A stretch of DNA of 64,000 nt from Guyanagaster necrorhizus (lineage: Eukaryota > Basidiomycota > Agaricomycetes > Agaricales > Physalacriaceae), in NCBI RefSeq assembly GCF_019112545.1, contig NW_025064907.1:331299-395298 (forward strand). The letters are read 5' to 3'. Below are positions 23,639 to 37,238 of the stretch, piece after piece. Numbering within the stretch: the first letter of the stretch is position 1; every line of letters starts with the position of its first letter. The notes under the pieces are model-generated. The model did not search any database. It saw only the letters and a list, made by a program, of their open reading frames with translations, and was not told where the DNA came from. A program made the position numbers and the translations under genes.

Positions 23639-24920
23639 CGTAAGGACTAGGGTTTTATTGTATTATTCATATCATATCGTTTTGAGGACATACAGAACTT
23701 GGCTCAGGCTGAGGCCAGAATATTGCTCCTCCAACAATGGACGTTTGATCTCCGTTGCCGCCAAACTCACTGCAGGTAGGTGGAATGATCTTCTGGTATA
23801 CTGGAAGCTACAGTCGATCCGAGTGGGGATGGTCTAGCGATAGAGCGAGCGCCCTTGTAGCTCAATGCTCTTCCAGTTGAACTAGCAAGCGCCAATCTTT
23901 TTTTTAAGGGGGCAAGGGGGGGGGAACCTTACGCTCCGCGAACCTTAGAATCCACAATTCCTACTTCCACTCATAAGCAAGTCTCGAAACTTCCAAGTTC
24001 TACGTGATCGACAACCTGTTCCCTGTGAATCTTGACCAGGCAACGCGCCACCATTCCTTTCCCTTCCCTATCAATCTGTTCGCTAGTCATTGCTGTAATC
24101 TCTGCATCTCCAAACTAACAGTGGGTCCGACCGTCTCCGGACTCAAATATTTCACCGTCCTCCTAGAAATTCATCATCAAAGTCGCCGCTCTTCGACAGT
24201 GCTCAGGATCGGGAAGACGCAACTACGACTCCAACTTCGCATTCGCACCATCGCATCGCATCGCATCGCATTTCCCCAGTATCCAACCTCCAAGACCCCC
24301 CATCATCAAGGGTACCCACCACGCCGAGAGAATTCAACACAACAGTTGGCCGTCCGCTTCGTCCCTCTTCACCCGAACCAAGATCATCACGATCAGCAGT
24401 CCGTCCTTCTCCTTCCTTCTTTCCTTCCTTCCTGCTGATCACAGATTACGAAAAGGCACTTCAACCTCTCACATCTTACATCTTAACCCCGCACACCATT
24501 TGACCTGACCTACGTTGGGGGACAACGGCACATATCATATCTCTCCTCGTAGCTGCCTCACCCCCCAGCCATCTCTGTACGGATACGAGTACGAGTACTC
24601 AACCCCCTCGTCATATTCCCATTTTCCCTACGATTCACATCCCAAGCCGTTCACAACCGCACCACGACATCAATCAAAGGTTCAAAGTTCGTCCCTCTTC
24701 ACCAGTAACCAGGCTCGCCTCGTCGAAAAATAACCTGACCTGATCAACCACACATTTACGTTGCCTCTCATCATCAATCGCCGCAGTTACGCTCACCACC
24801 TCCAAAGAAGCAAAAGCAGAAGCAGAAGCAGAAGCAGAAGAAGAAGAAGAAAGAAACCAACCCAAGACCCACCCACCCTTCGAAACCCAAACCCAACAGC
24901 ACCACGTAAAACTGCATTCG

Positions 24921-24942
24921 CCCCCCCCCCCCCCCCCCCCCC
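24921..24942. repeat. Poly-C homopolymer
   Basis: Twenty-two consecutive C residues inside a purine/pyrimidine-biased intergenic stretch. The exact length may be an assembly or read artefact. Confidence 0.9.
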
Positions 24943-25190
24943 AGAACGAACAGGATTCCTTTCCCCTCATCAAAACCGCGAAAAAAAAGAACCCGGCAAT
25001 CAAGAACCCCTCAGGCCCGCACGCCCTGACCACCCTGCCCACCCTAAAGGGATCTTCACGACGATCGCGTAGCACGCCGAATTTCGTAATTTATTAAATT
25101 ACAACCCACAGAGTACGAGTTACGAGTTAACCTGCAAATGTTGTCTATTAGATATACAATGGTCCATGGATGGCTGATGCTATGCGTGCA

Positions 25191-25215
25191 GTGGTGGTGG
25201 TGGTGGTGGTGGGGA
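25191..25215. repeat. TGG trinucleotide repeat
   Basis: Uninterrupted TGG units just downstream of the GT2 gene's stop codon. Simple microsatellite. Confidence 0.9.
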
Positions 25216-25409
25216 TGGGGGGGTATTATATAAAACAAAAACGTAGAGTGGAGAGAATTCCAGGAGCAGGTCGTCGTCGTCGTCGTCAAAAAAAAAAAAC
25301 CATGAATGGAAGGGAAGTACCCAGCCAATAACGTACATATCACAAAAAGAAAACAGAAAGAATGAAGGGTGGGTTGCAATTTACTCCGTGCACCGCGCGC
25401 TTCCCATTA

Positions 25410-27298
25410 TCACCGCGCATACGCATACGTATACGTAGGCTCTCCGTACTCTGAGCGTCCCCGTTCCGTCTTGGCATACGCCATATCCGCCGCATACTCA
25501 TCACTGAAAGGCGACGACGACTGCGGCTGCGACTCGGCAGTTTTTTTTTCGTCAGACCGTGAGCGTGAGCCCCCGTCGACGGCCGCAGTCGCAACAGAGA
25601 TATCGCCAATGCCTGACCGGGTACCCCAGCCGGTCTGAACAAAAACGACACATGAACACGAATACATTTCGCGTTGTTGTTGCAGTAAAAAAAAAAAAAA
25701 CGCACCTCGTGAAGCGTACAAAGAGCATAGAGCTTCATTATCGCGAAATAGTAGCCAAAGACGATGAAAGCCGGCACGTAGATGATGTGTTCTGGGTTAT
25801 TCCATAGATGCGGAAGGAGCTTTGCCGTTCGTGTGGCAAACAACCAGACGACGTACGAAGCAAGGACGTTCCTGAGCGGGATCAGTTAATTGTGATAGAT
25901 AGATAGATAGACCTAGGGCCGCAGGGATTGGATCACATACCACCACGGTAAATGATATCCCCCCTGGTCGACGGGTATAGTACTCTTGTAAATAACATAC
26001 CCTACTAGGCATGGGCCCACCAGTAGCGTGAAAGGATTGAACAACTTGTCCACCTATGGTTATAGCGTTAACACACGGCCTTACGGAAAAGACAAAGAGA
26101 AGACGACCCCACCATGGTATAAGCTACATATGGATGCGATGTCCAGATATATCGCTCCGTGAACAGGCTCCGGAGATCGGAACGCCAAGTGTTCCTGGTC
26201 CACCTCAATACTTGCTTCAGGAACCGCCAGTTAGGCTTCATCGTGCTAAGCAGCTCGGCTTCCCTACAGCACTGCACGTACGTGCTCCATCCATGGCTCA
26301 CCATCCACCGAGTCAAGAACTTGTCGTCGCCCGAGTTGAGCTGGTACTTGCCCAACCAATAGTCATGTGTGAAGCCATGGAGAAACTCTGGATCTTTAAG
26401 AATGATGGTCCGATAAGCGGCGGTCCGACCTGACAGACAAGGAATGCCACCATCGATGTGCGTGGAAGACGAAATTTCAATATTACGGATTGTGAGCCGA
26501 AATGCTGCGAGAACCTCCCACACCGTCATCTTGGGGCCCACGGCTTGTACCCTCTGGCTGGTACCGACGCCGCCGACTTTCTGATCCTCGAAGCATGCAA
26601 GGACGTAAGGAAGCAACGTGGGAGGCCATATCGCATCGTCGTCGGCGAAGACGATGATGTCCGTGGTCGTGTTCTTGATACCGTGGCTCATCTGTAACCG
26701 CTTATTAGCGAATGGCACCGTTAGGACGTGTATTCGCGAAGGGTCGACAGCATTAGCGAGTTCCTGTAATGGGCCGAACATTTTCTCTTCGGTGATGATG
26801 AGAATTTCCTTGGGATTGCCTACGAGCCAGCTGCGCGCCGCATCCTTGAACTCCTCCCCTGCGTCTATCGTTGGCACGATGATGGTGACATCTTCCGAGG
26901 CGATATATGTTGGATTTTCGGGAAGGGGCACAGGACGGTAGACAACGAACGCGGAGAAACGGATGAGGTACCAGAAATAACGATAGAACCTGTCTGGAAT
27001 TTAGATAACTAGAAATGTTACAAGACCCAAAAGACGCACCCAATAAGCCCAAAAGGTACAACTGAAAAGAAAAAAAACAAAAAACAAAAAACACGAGTTC
27101 AACGTCAAGTAGCAACGAGCATTCCAGCCACGTACAGACAGGAAATAGGTCCGATGTCAGATACAACATCTGACCAGACAAAGGAGCGAATAGGATGCCA
27201 GAGACGAAGAGACAATACGGCGCGCTGTGGGCTCGCGACCCAGCATGCAGGTGGGCGGGGGAAGGAGGAAGAAGGTAGAGAAAGGAACGGTGATGCAA
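25410..27298 (-). CDS. GT2 polysaccharide synthase, Cps1/hyaluronan-synthase-like
   Basis: Multi-exon gene. Probable start at 27298, giving an N-terminal hydrophobic segment ending near 27135 (YLTSDLFPV), a short exon VPFGLIG, then FYRYFWYLIRFSAFVVYRP running into the large exon that ends near 26075. Catalytic motifs are clear: VTIIVPT near the start of the domain, FADDDAIWPP (D,D,D), SGDDKFLTRW (catalytic Asp region) and QVLRW, the QxxRW processive-GT signature. Later exons give membrane segments (IIYVPAFIVFGYYFAI, about 25.76 kb) and LHE spliced to TGWGTRSGIGD, ending at 25410. This layout is that of fungal Cps1-type synthases, which build a hyaluronan-like or related surface polymer at the membrane. 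Exon borders near the 5' end are less certain. Confidence 0.85.
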
Positions 27299-30052
27299 TT
27301 AATGCCTTCTACGTGCGGAGTTTCAAAAAACGATCCCACTGGATCGAGGACTTGTCGGTCACGTCGTCTGCCCACCCTTTGATCCGACGACGTTCGGTCA
27401 CACGCAATGACTATGTTAGTGCCTCCGTCGACTCTTTTTTTTTTTTCTCGTAAATTCGTAAATTCGTAACCCGCTTACTCCTAGGGCGAGCACAAAGTAA
27501 ATTCCATTGCGGGTTCCAACTTGACAGTGGTCAGGAGTAATTGATTAATCGATCATGGCACGCCAAGTCCTTTTTTTTTTGCTGGTGGGATGGAGGATGG
27601 ATGCTGAGGGATTGCCGTCAAATGGAGTGGTGAATGGTTCGTAAGTTGAACTGCGGCTTAACACATATCATCGACTTGTACTACATGGAGTTCTTCCGAG
27701 TCCGCCTGCATCGTTCATTTACTTCCGTCCTTGGCACGAGCTCTAGATTCAAGGCCAGTCAAGGCCTTGTACTCCAGAATAATTAACAAATTTATTGCTG
27801 GGATACGGGAGGCTTCAGAGTTTTTTTTTTCCAATATCCCGTCCGCTTTTTCTGTAATGTTCTGGTTTTATTTTTTCTGTGCGCCAAGCTTTGAGCCGGG
27901 ATTTCCGCCGCTGCGCCCGATCATCAACAAGCGGGAGATTTTCTTGGCGTCGTCATCGAATGGAGATAGGGGAGTATGTATTTATAAATTCAATTGACGC
28001 TCAGATCAGGGTTCGAATACTAGCATTCCTCTAGATTTCTCTTCGTAATTGCCAGCCGGTCAGTAATAACGTACCAACTTGTTATCATACGGATCAGTAC
28101 GCTCACACCTTGGCTTGCGCCGACGCATGATAATCTGAATCTGATTCACAAAGCTCCTGGAACAGTAGATGGGGAGGTCGAGGCTCAATAATGATCTGCT
28201 GACACCCCGGTCCCCACAGTGCGAACCTAACAGATCCGGTGATCTTGCAATTGATATTATTGTCAACCGAGAGCAGTGCGACCCCTTGAATGGACCTTTT
28301 GTGTCGTGAACACGTCTTGTATAGCACGGCGGCCCTCATGACTCTAACGAGACCACGGCGGATCGTATAGAGGTCACGATAGATTGGGGAAAAAAAGACT
28401 CTTACCAACTGCTGCTACAAGACACAGAACAACGCAGCTGAATGACAGATAAGCACTTTGGTAAATAATCACACTTCCGAAAGCGGCCGCTCGGACCTGC
28501 CTGCCGAACAGAGACTTCCAAGCCCCGAGGAAAACGCGCCTTGGGTTCGGGAGGAAAACAATGGACGCTCTCTATCATGTGCTGCATTGGCGGGATTGCG
28601 TGTCAACCTGGGCGCTGCCGAATTGCCCGCCAAGAATTGTCCCAGGTGAGACGTCTAATGCACAGCTGATGTGTAACGTACCCTAGATAGACTACAGTTT
28701 CTAATCCAAGTGGAATAGGGGGAAACTTCAACGCAGGTCGAGATAAAAGATAAAAGATAAAGAAAGCCAAGCAACTCAGGAGGGGGCCAGCAACCAAAAG
28801 CGCTATCTTAACTGCATCGGTCGACGGGAACCTCCGAAGTTTCTAGCACACGACTGAGGGTTTCAAATTACCAACCAAGAACGCGTCGCCGTCGCCGCGG
28901 CGGTCCTCACTGGGTGAGTACTTAGTAGTTTCTTCGTTCAACCGTCTAGGTACAAGTAAGTTCTGGAGAGTTCCGAACTTCTAAATTCGCATCGTCCCGG
29001 CAGATCGCGCTGTCGAATTAACGTCGTGGGGCAACGATGGAAGGTGGGAAGAAGAGAGAGAGTTCTCGAAGCAGGTGAGAGGAACGGGGTGATGATTGGA
29101 CAATGGACGGTTCGAGGGAGGCGCTGTGGGTCAGATGATCCATGGCCCACGCCCACGCCCACGTCGAGATATAACCACCTACCCAACGAAATGCTTTATG
29201 GCAACGCGGATAGGCCTGGCGTTCCTCGGGGGTCGTCCGCCTGACGTGTGGCTGCGCCTCAAGGCGCATTTACTCCAGAGACCCAAGTAAAAAATAAAAA
29301 TAAAAATAAAAAAAGACGCCGTGCTGGATACGTTCTAGCCTGCCCACAGCATGTGTTGCGCAGATCGTTTCGCCCTGTCGGACGATCCTGGATCCTCACA
29401 GCGAAGGCCCTGATGGATGTCCGTCAATCGACTCTGCAAAAGCTCAATGGGGTGTCGCGATCGCAGCATCCCATTCCAAAAGCCGGTCGTACCGGGATCG
29501 GAAAATGCTCCAGAGTGCAGCCGAGTCAAGGGTCCAGAAGGTCCAAAGAAGAACCACTGCGAACATCTGGTATCATTCAATCCTTGCTTCCACAAGGGTA
29601 ATACGTTACTGTAGAGTTCGAAATACGAGCTTGATAAGAGAGAGAGAGAGAGAGAGACCTCACGCACACGGGAAAATCCAGATAGGTGTCCCAAGAGAAA
29701 AATCAGACCGATTTTAAGAGTACCTGAGCGGTCACCCACCCATCCACCAAACACAGAGTTTCCAGTTGACCAGAACTCGGATGAGGGGGGGGGGGAAGAA
29801 AGAAGAAGAAAAAGCAAAAACGCGTTCAAGTCCGAGTCCGAGTCCGATCTAGATCACGCAATTTTACGTCACTGTTATGTCACGCTTGTGCCCGAGCGGG
29901 GCCCATTTTGGACATGTGAGTCGTCGGTTTCGAAACAAAATTTATTATAGGGACCCCCCATCCCATGACCACAACTGCTTCCCCTTCCATTCTCACTGAA
30001 ATAATTTTTTTTTTTCGTTTTCCACCAAACACCCGCCTACCTACCTGTCTGT
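27299..30052. other. 2.7-kb region without a recognised gene
   Basis: Contains poly-T runs (27433-27446, 27571-27580, 27821-27830), an AAAAT-type repeat (29288-29312) and a GA repeat (29638-29657). A minus-strand frame at 28603-28797 begins with a hydrophobic anchor followed by a Pro-rich KFPPIPLG, slightly like a cytochrome P450 N-terminus, but no downstream P450 motifs could be joined. The stretch 29900-30052 is the promoter and leader of Rheb. Confidence 0.45.
29638..29657. repeat. GA dinucleotide repeat
   Basis: About ten GA units in intergenic DNA. Simple microsatellite. Confidence 0.85.
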
Positions 30053-30949
30053 ATGACAATGCAGAAACGAAGAAAGATCGCGGTTCTTGGGACTCGTTCT
30101 GTCGGTGCGTTCGTTGTGCAAGGGGCCGGGCCCGCGCGCTCATTCTCATTCTCATTCTGGGTCCCCCTCTACCCCCCCTACAGGCAAGTCTTCCCTCGTG
30201 AAGCAGTTCGTAGAGAACGAGTTCCCCCAGTCGTATTACCCGACGATCGAGAAAGCCTACGTGAAGGTGATCGTGCACAACGGGCAGGAGTACGCCTGTG
30301 AGATATACGACACGGCTGGACAGGTACGCCACCCCCCCCCCCCCCCTCCCCCATAGCTTTTAATCAATCAATCCATATAGGACGAATACACCCAATTGAA
30401 GGTCCACCACGCAATGGGTTTCCACGGCTACGTCTTCGTATACTCCATAACGTCCCGCCCCTCGTTCGACTTGATACAAATAGTATACGATAAGCTCCTC
30501 GACTTCAGCGGAAACACCGAATTGCCATGCGTCATCGTCGGCACCAAGAGCGACCTTCACTACAAGTACGTCCGTCCTTCTTTCTCTTCCCCTGCCTCCC
30601 TGCCTCCCTGCCTCGCTTACCATCCATCTCCCATCCCCCCCCCCCCGCAGCCGCCAAGTAGACATGCTAGACGGGAAAGCCCTAGCCGCAGCGAACAACG
30701 CCGCCTTCACCGAGGCCAGTTCCAAAAACAACGTCAATGTCGGTGAGTAGTAACCCCACTGCGCTTTCAATTTCCCTCTCCTCTACCTTTCCCCCCCCCC
30801 CCCCCCCCCCCCCCCCTCCCCCCCCCCCCCCCCTCTCGTCTTTTTCTCTAGCCCGGGCATTTGAACTCTGTATAGACGAGATCGAGAAACGCTTAGCCGT
30901 GACCCAGGGTGCTGGAAATGCTCCCGACCATCGATGCGTGACGATGTAA
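30053..30949 (+). CDS. rheb: Rheb small GTPase
   Basis: Five exons (30053-30104, 30184-30323, 30381-30565, 30651-30742, 30852-30949) give exactly 188 codons plus stop. P-loop GTRSVGKSS has the Arg that distinguishes Rheb from Ras. YYPTIE effector loop, DTAGQDEY switch II, GTKSDL G4, and ASS-K G5 follow. It ends CVTM, a CaaX box for farnesylation, so the protein is expected on endomembranes. Rheb activates TORC1. A second in-frame ATG lies at 30059; the protein would be two residues shorter. Intron 4 carries a very long poly-C tract (30791-30833), and introns 2 and 3 also hold C runs. Confidence 0.95.
30791..30833. repeat. Poly-C tract in Rheb intron 4
   Basis: Twenty-six C, one T, then sixteen C. 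The tract occupies the region before the acceptor (TTTTTCTCTAG, ending 30851) and acts in effect as the polypyrimidine tract. Length may be imprecise. Confidence 0.9.
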
Positions 30950-31239
30950 ATGGGGCTTTGCTGCGAAAGGCTAAGGTCATTCATCCCTTCATTATATCTA
31001 TTATATCTGTTTTTAAGTATATCCAAATTTGTATGTACCAGCTGTGCACCAAGTCCCGATGACCTTAACTAGTGTTAGGATAGTATATCAAAGGTGTATC
31101 ATCTCCCGAAAGTGCGAGGTACCGGAGAAGGGAAAACTGCCAGCTTTTGCTTGTCGGCGCTGAATTAGCTAGCATGAATACAGCAATCATTATCAATCAT
31201 GTCTATCTCGCTCTATCACATACACACCCCATTTAAACT

Positions 31240-33504
<2,265 letters not shown>

Positions 33505-34437
33505 TTTTCGGTATATGGGACTGTATATATGCTTGGGAGGCGCGTATCGGGGGATCCTGGATGTCAGAGGAAGAGCACGAAAAAGTCGGTGCATGCACCA
33601 AATATGAAAAAATATGACTCGGAATTCTGAAAAAACATTATTTTCGATCATAAGTGAACTCGGCATTCTCGGCTTAGTCCTTACCGGCGGCTATCCACAA
33701 CTTGGAACTGGGTGAGGCAAGCAAGAGATAATCATAAAGGGGATATTGTCAACCATATACGTACACGTATGCCTAGTTCATCTCTGACGCACCGCTTGCT
33801 AAATCTTAACCTCAAGGATGTCGACATCGTGCAAATCTCGCATCCTACGGGAAAAAAAGTATGCGTAATTTACTCTAAGGGTCGCAACAGCACCGAGTCC
33901 CGACGGGTTCGAGGAGATATTTCGGCTTGAAGGCATCCTTTACACGCACAACGTCGTAAGTATTCGACTTTCTAGTGTATATGATTACCTATCGTTACCG
34001 ATGCAGCTGAACGAAGTTTATTAAGTATATTCTCTAGGCGACGAACACAGGACCATGCACATTTACATCTCGGACATAAATTCCCAACATGTTTGCAAGC
34101 GCAACCCAAGACCTGTATGCAAGGCTTTTTGTATTCCTCACGCCTCCCTCTATTTCAGCCATTTATGAGAGACAGAAAAGCATAGTCAATTGTATTTCTA
34201 CAAAATACATATGTGGGATCCGCCCAGGCCAAACATATTTTCGCATAGAGAATAGTAAAAGAAACCCCAAGGGCTAAATTAGGCACAAAAAATGAAAAAA
34301 AAGATATCCAACGGTATTCATGATAGATCGCTAAAAACAAAATTAGTACAGCTAAAAAAAATAAATAGTCAAAACATCACCAAAAAAAAAAAAAAACAAA
34401 GCAAAGAAAACACACCTCTTCAAGAGCGTAGCGTATT
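33505..34437. other. Upstream region of lysyl-tRNA synthetase
   Basis: Holds the LysRS promoter. The stretch 33605-33690 is similar, in the same orientation, to 39408-39490, next to the LysRS fragment. From 33700 to 34437 AT-rich sequence with A runs; no gene seen. Confidence 0.5.
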
Positions 34438-37238
34438 TTACCGAGAAGGAGGCATATATCGCCTCTCCTCTCTCAGATCCCTCGCATATCCTGCATTTCT
34501 CGGAATATAGCTCTGCCTAACCGGTCTATCATACGTCGCCGGATACTCTCTCGAATACTCAGCAGAAGCACTGCTCCCAACCGTACTCGCAGACGTCGGC
34601 GGCTGGCTGCGCGACGAGTCATAATAACTACTCCCAGCGCTCGTCGGAGGCGGTTGAGCCGGTGATACTGGCCTCTCATACGACGCACGTCCGCCATAGT
34701 AATCATAATCATCCCTCGAGCGCTTCACAGGAGGCCTCAAGTCATCCGCAGGAGGTGCCCCCGCCAACCGAGTCCTCAGCGGGCTCGGACTCGGACTGCG
34801 TGGACGTCTGGTACCAGTGTATCCCGGACTGGGAGTCGTCGCGGTGCCTGTGAACCGCGCGTCCCTAGCTGAGGGAGGAGGAGGAGGAGGCGGCGGATAC
34901 GTCCGCTCTCTGTCATCTCCTGCAGCAGCCGGAGCAGTAGTCGGTGGATAGTCTGTCAACCTTGTGCTCAGAGGTCTAGTCGGATCGTACGATGATCGCG
35001 CTGGAGAAGGTGCCCTAGGAGGTGGAGGAACAGGAGGATAGCTCGTCGTCCTTCGTTCGCGCTCTTCTCGTGTCTCCCATGCACTTGCTGTGGAGGTCCG
35101 AGGAGCATCGAATCGGTCTCGATCGGCGCCTCTGGCATTGTACTTCCAATAGTCGTCATCCCAATCACGGCCCCGACCTTCATAGGGCGCCTGAGAGTAA
35201 GAGGGTGGCCAGTCTCGTCTTTCTGCCGTGGTCGGAGGCGGCACATACCTCCGATCCCTTTCATCGTAAGCTTCCCTAGGAGGAGGATCCGGGGCAAACT
35301 GTCGCCTCAAGCGGTCTCGATCCCTAGCGAGGTCAGCAGCCGAAGGCGGAGAGAATCTTCCAGGGCCAGAGTATCCTTCCACTCTGTCCCTGTCCCTGTC
35401 CCTGTCTCTGTCCCTTTCTCTGTCTCTGTCTCTGTCGTCTTGGATCTCACCTGGACGGTAATTATTTGGGACTGGACGCGTGAGCTTGGGAGGAGGACGA
35501 TAGGACTCAGAACGAGGAGTTGGTGATGCAATTTTTGAACGTGTATCCTCACGAGCTACCGACGGCGCACGAGTGTACGTGCTTGTCCTGGGTGGAGACA
35601 CCGGCCTGGAATAGCGGTCACCTCCTGGACGAGGCGTACGATCATCTTGTCGAGGGGGACGGTCCTCTGCAGCAAGCGGACGAGCAGTGTCAGCACGGTC
35701 ATGATCACGTTCAGGAACGTTTGATGTCGAGCGTGCCAGCCTATCATCAGGTTGAGGCGTTCGGCCATTGACAGGTTCCGTTGCCGATTGAGAGAGACGT
35801 TCTCCAAGACTAGGTCCCGGATGGGGAGGTTCAGCCCTTGGTTGAGTGATACGGTCTTGCAAAGAAGGACGGCTGATGCGCTCTTCAAGCGTAGCAGGAC
35901 GAGCTGCCCTATCGTCAGCTGGAATCCGTGCAACCGGTTGAGAAGGCCTCGTGATGCCGGAAGGCGGTGGTAAATCGCGGTCAACAGGCCTGATAGGACG
36001 CTCATCACGAGAAGAAGATGGCGGCGCTCGAGAATCAGAGATGAGAGGCCGAGAATCCACAGGAGGACGAGAAAGTCGGTCGTCAGACAAAGAAGGACGA
36101 GGTCCACGCTCCTCAGCAGACAGAGGACGGGGTCCGCGCTCGTCAACAGGTGGACCACGACGGTCATCAGCTATATCGTCTCTGGAATCATACCGACGAG
36201 GAGGGAGACCGCTTCTGCTATAGTCTGGCTCGTAGTGCCGTTGATCTGGAGGCGGTCTTCGTGCATCCGTCATTCTTCTGTCGTCTCTGTACCGGAAGCG
36301 ATCCCTGTCTCGATCGCGCTCCCGATCTGCGTCTCTTCCATCGTAGTGCCGCGATGCCTCCTTTGCCGGGGGAAGAGTACGATCGCGGTTGTTGCGAGCA
36401 TCAGACAGGCGCCTATCATCACTAGATGGCACATCATCTCTGTGGGACCAACCCGCTCTAGAGCGCTCGTCAGGTGGTGGTCCTCTGGACTCTGCTCGCT
36501 GGGAGTCCGATTTGATGATCCCAGAAGAGTCATTTCCGTTGACCATTGCTGAGCGTTGAGGTGGAACAGAGTCTGCCAAGGGAAGTTGGGGTTTTTGTTC
36601 ATTCAGTTCATGGGCGGGCTTGGCGGTAGTATTGTCAGCGTATCGTCCACCACCGTTGATCTGAGAAAAAAAAAAAAGAATGAGAAAAATTAGCGAAAAA
36701 ATGATAGACGTGGTTGACGCACGCTGGCCGTATCTGTCAGCATCCTCGAACCCTCCCAATTTTCCTTCCGCGGCCTAGAGGTATCCGACGTTGGGAGTTG
36801 GCCCGACTTGGATGGCGATGAGCTGTCGTGATAGTCAGGCGCCTGTTCTGGATGATGCGGCACTTGGGATGAAGAGCTTGGACCCTTGTAGATGCTTGCG
36901 AGAGCCGCAGGATTAGGAATGGCACGATAAAACTCGTGCTGACCAGCCTTTATCCTTTGCTTGAGATTTTCGAGGACCTCGAGATCGTTTGAGCCAGGGC
37001 GGGGTTGCTGCTGTTGCTGATAAAAAGGCTGCTGCTGTACGAAAGGTTGAAAGTTGAAAGGAAAAGACTGTGCCATTGTGTACGCTTGATTGGATCCCAT
37101 GAGGGTAGCAGGCGATTCTTCGCTGGGAGTAGGAACGAGATATGATGAGTTGGGATCCTCCGTGAGAGTAGTGACAGTTCGTTCGCGGTTGTTGGGGTTC
37201 CTCCCTTTTCGCTGTTTCTTGTTTTGTCTTGCTGACAT
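34438..37238 (-). CDS. Arg/Asp/Pro/Ser-rich disordered protein
   Basis: About 912 residues in two exons with a 62-nt intron (36661-36722). The N-terminus MSARQNKKQRKGRN is basic. Residues about 75-125 hold the only ordered-looking part, with NDLEVLENLKQRIKAGQHEF and IPNPAALASIYKG. A Gln-rich patch QQQPFYQQQQQ precedes it. The rest is low complexity: RDRDRD runs (36280-36330, 35385-35440), DDR/PPP repeats and a Tyr/Arg-rich tail ending RRYMPPSR. This composition resembles RNA-binding or splicing-associated RD/RS proteins, but no RRM or zinc finger is visible. I do not recognise the family. Length and continuous frame across two large exons argue that it is real. Confidence 0.75.
35385..35440. 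repeat. Coding hexanucleotide repeat (Arg-Asp)
   Basis: CTGTCC/CTGTCT-type hexamers on the plus strand encode alternating Arg-Asp/Arg-Glu on the minus strand inside the disordered protein. Likely variable in length between strains. Confidence 0.8.

Larger units (their letters stand above)
23639..25409. other. Intergenic, rich in simple repeats
   Basis: No gene recognised. CT-rich sequence with a CATCG repeat (24241-24270), an AGCAGA repeat (24806-24855), a 22-nt poly-C run (24921-24942), a TGG repeat (25191-25215), and a TCG repeat followed by poly-A (25271-25299). Open frames here are low-complexity shadows. A degenerate tRNA-like stretch near 23825-23893 is noted separately. Confidence 0.5.

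Noticed and set aside
23825..23893. tRNA-like sequence (D arm and anticodon-arm half on the minus strand)
   Set aside because: No pairing acceptor stem or T arm could be completed; at most a tRNA-derived relic.
24761..25072. Plus-strand Arg/Pro-rich frame over the microsatellite region
   Set aside because: The frame is made of simple repeats and a poly-C run; no start context, domain or splice support.
28603..28797. Possible cytochrome P450 N-terminus (hydrophobic anchor then KFPPIPLG)
   Set aside because: No I-helix, ExxR or heme-Cys motif was found in the downstream minus-strand frames.
35385..35440. CRISPR-like or regulatory hexamer array
   Set aside because: It is a coding microsatellite for Arg-Asp repeats in a continuous reading frame; no spacers.
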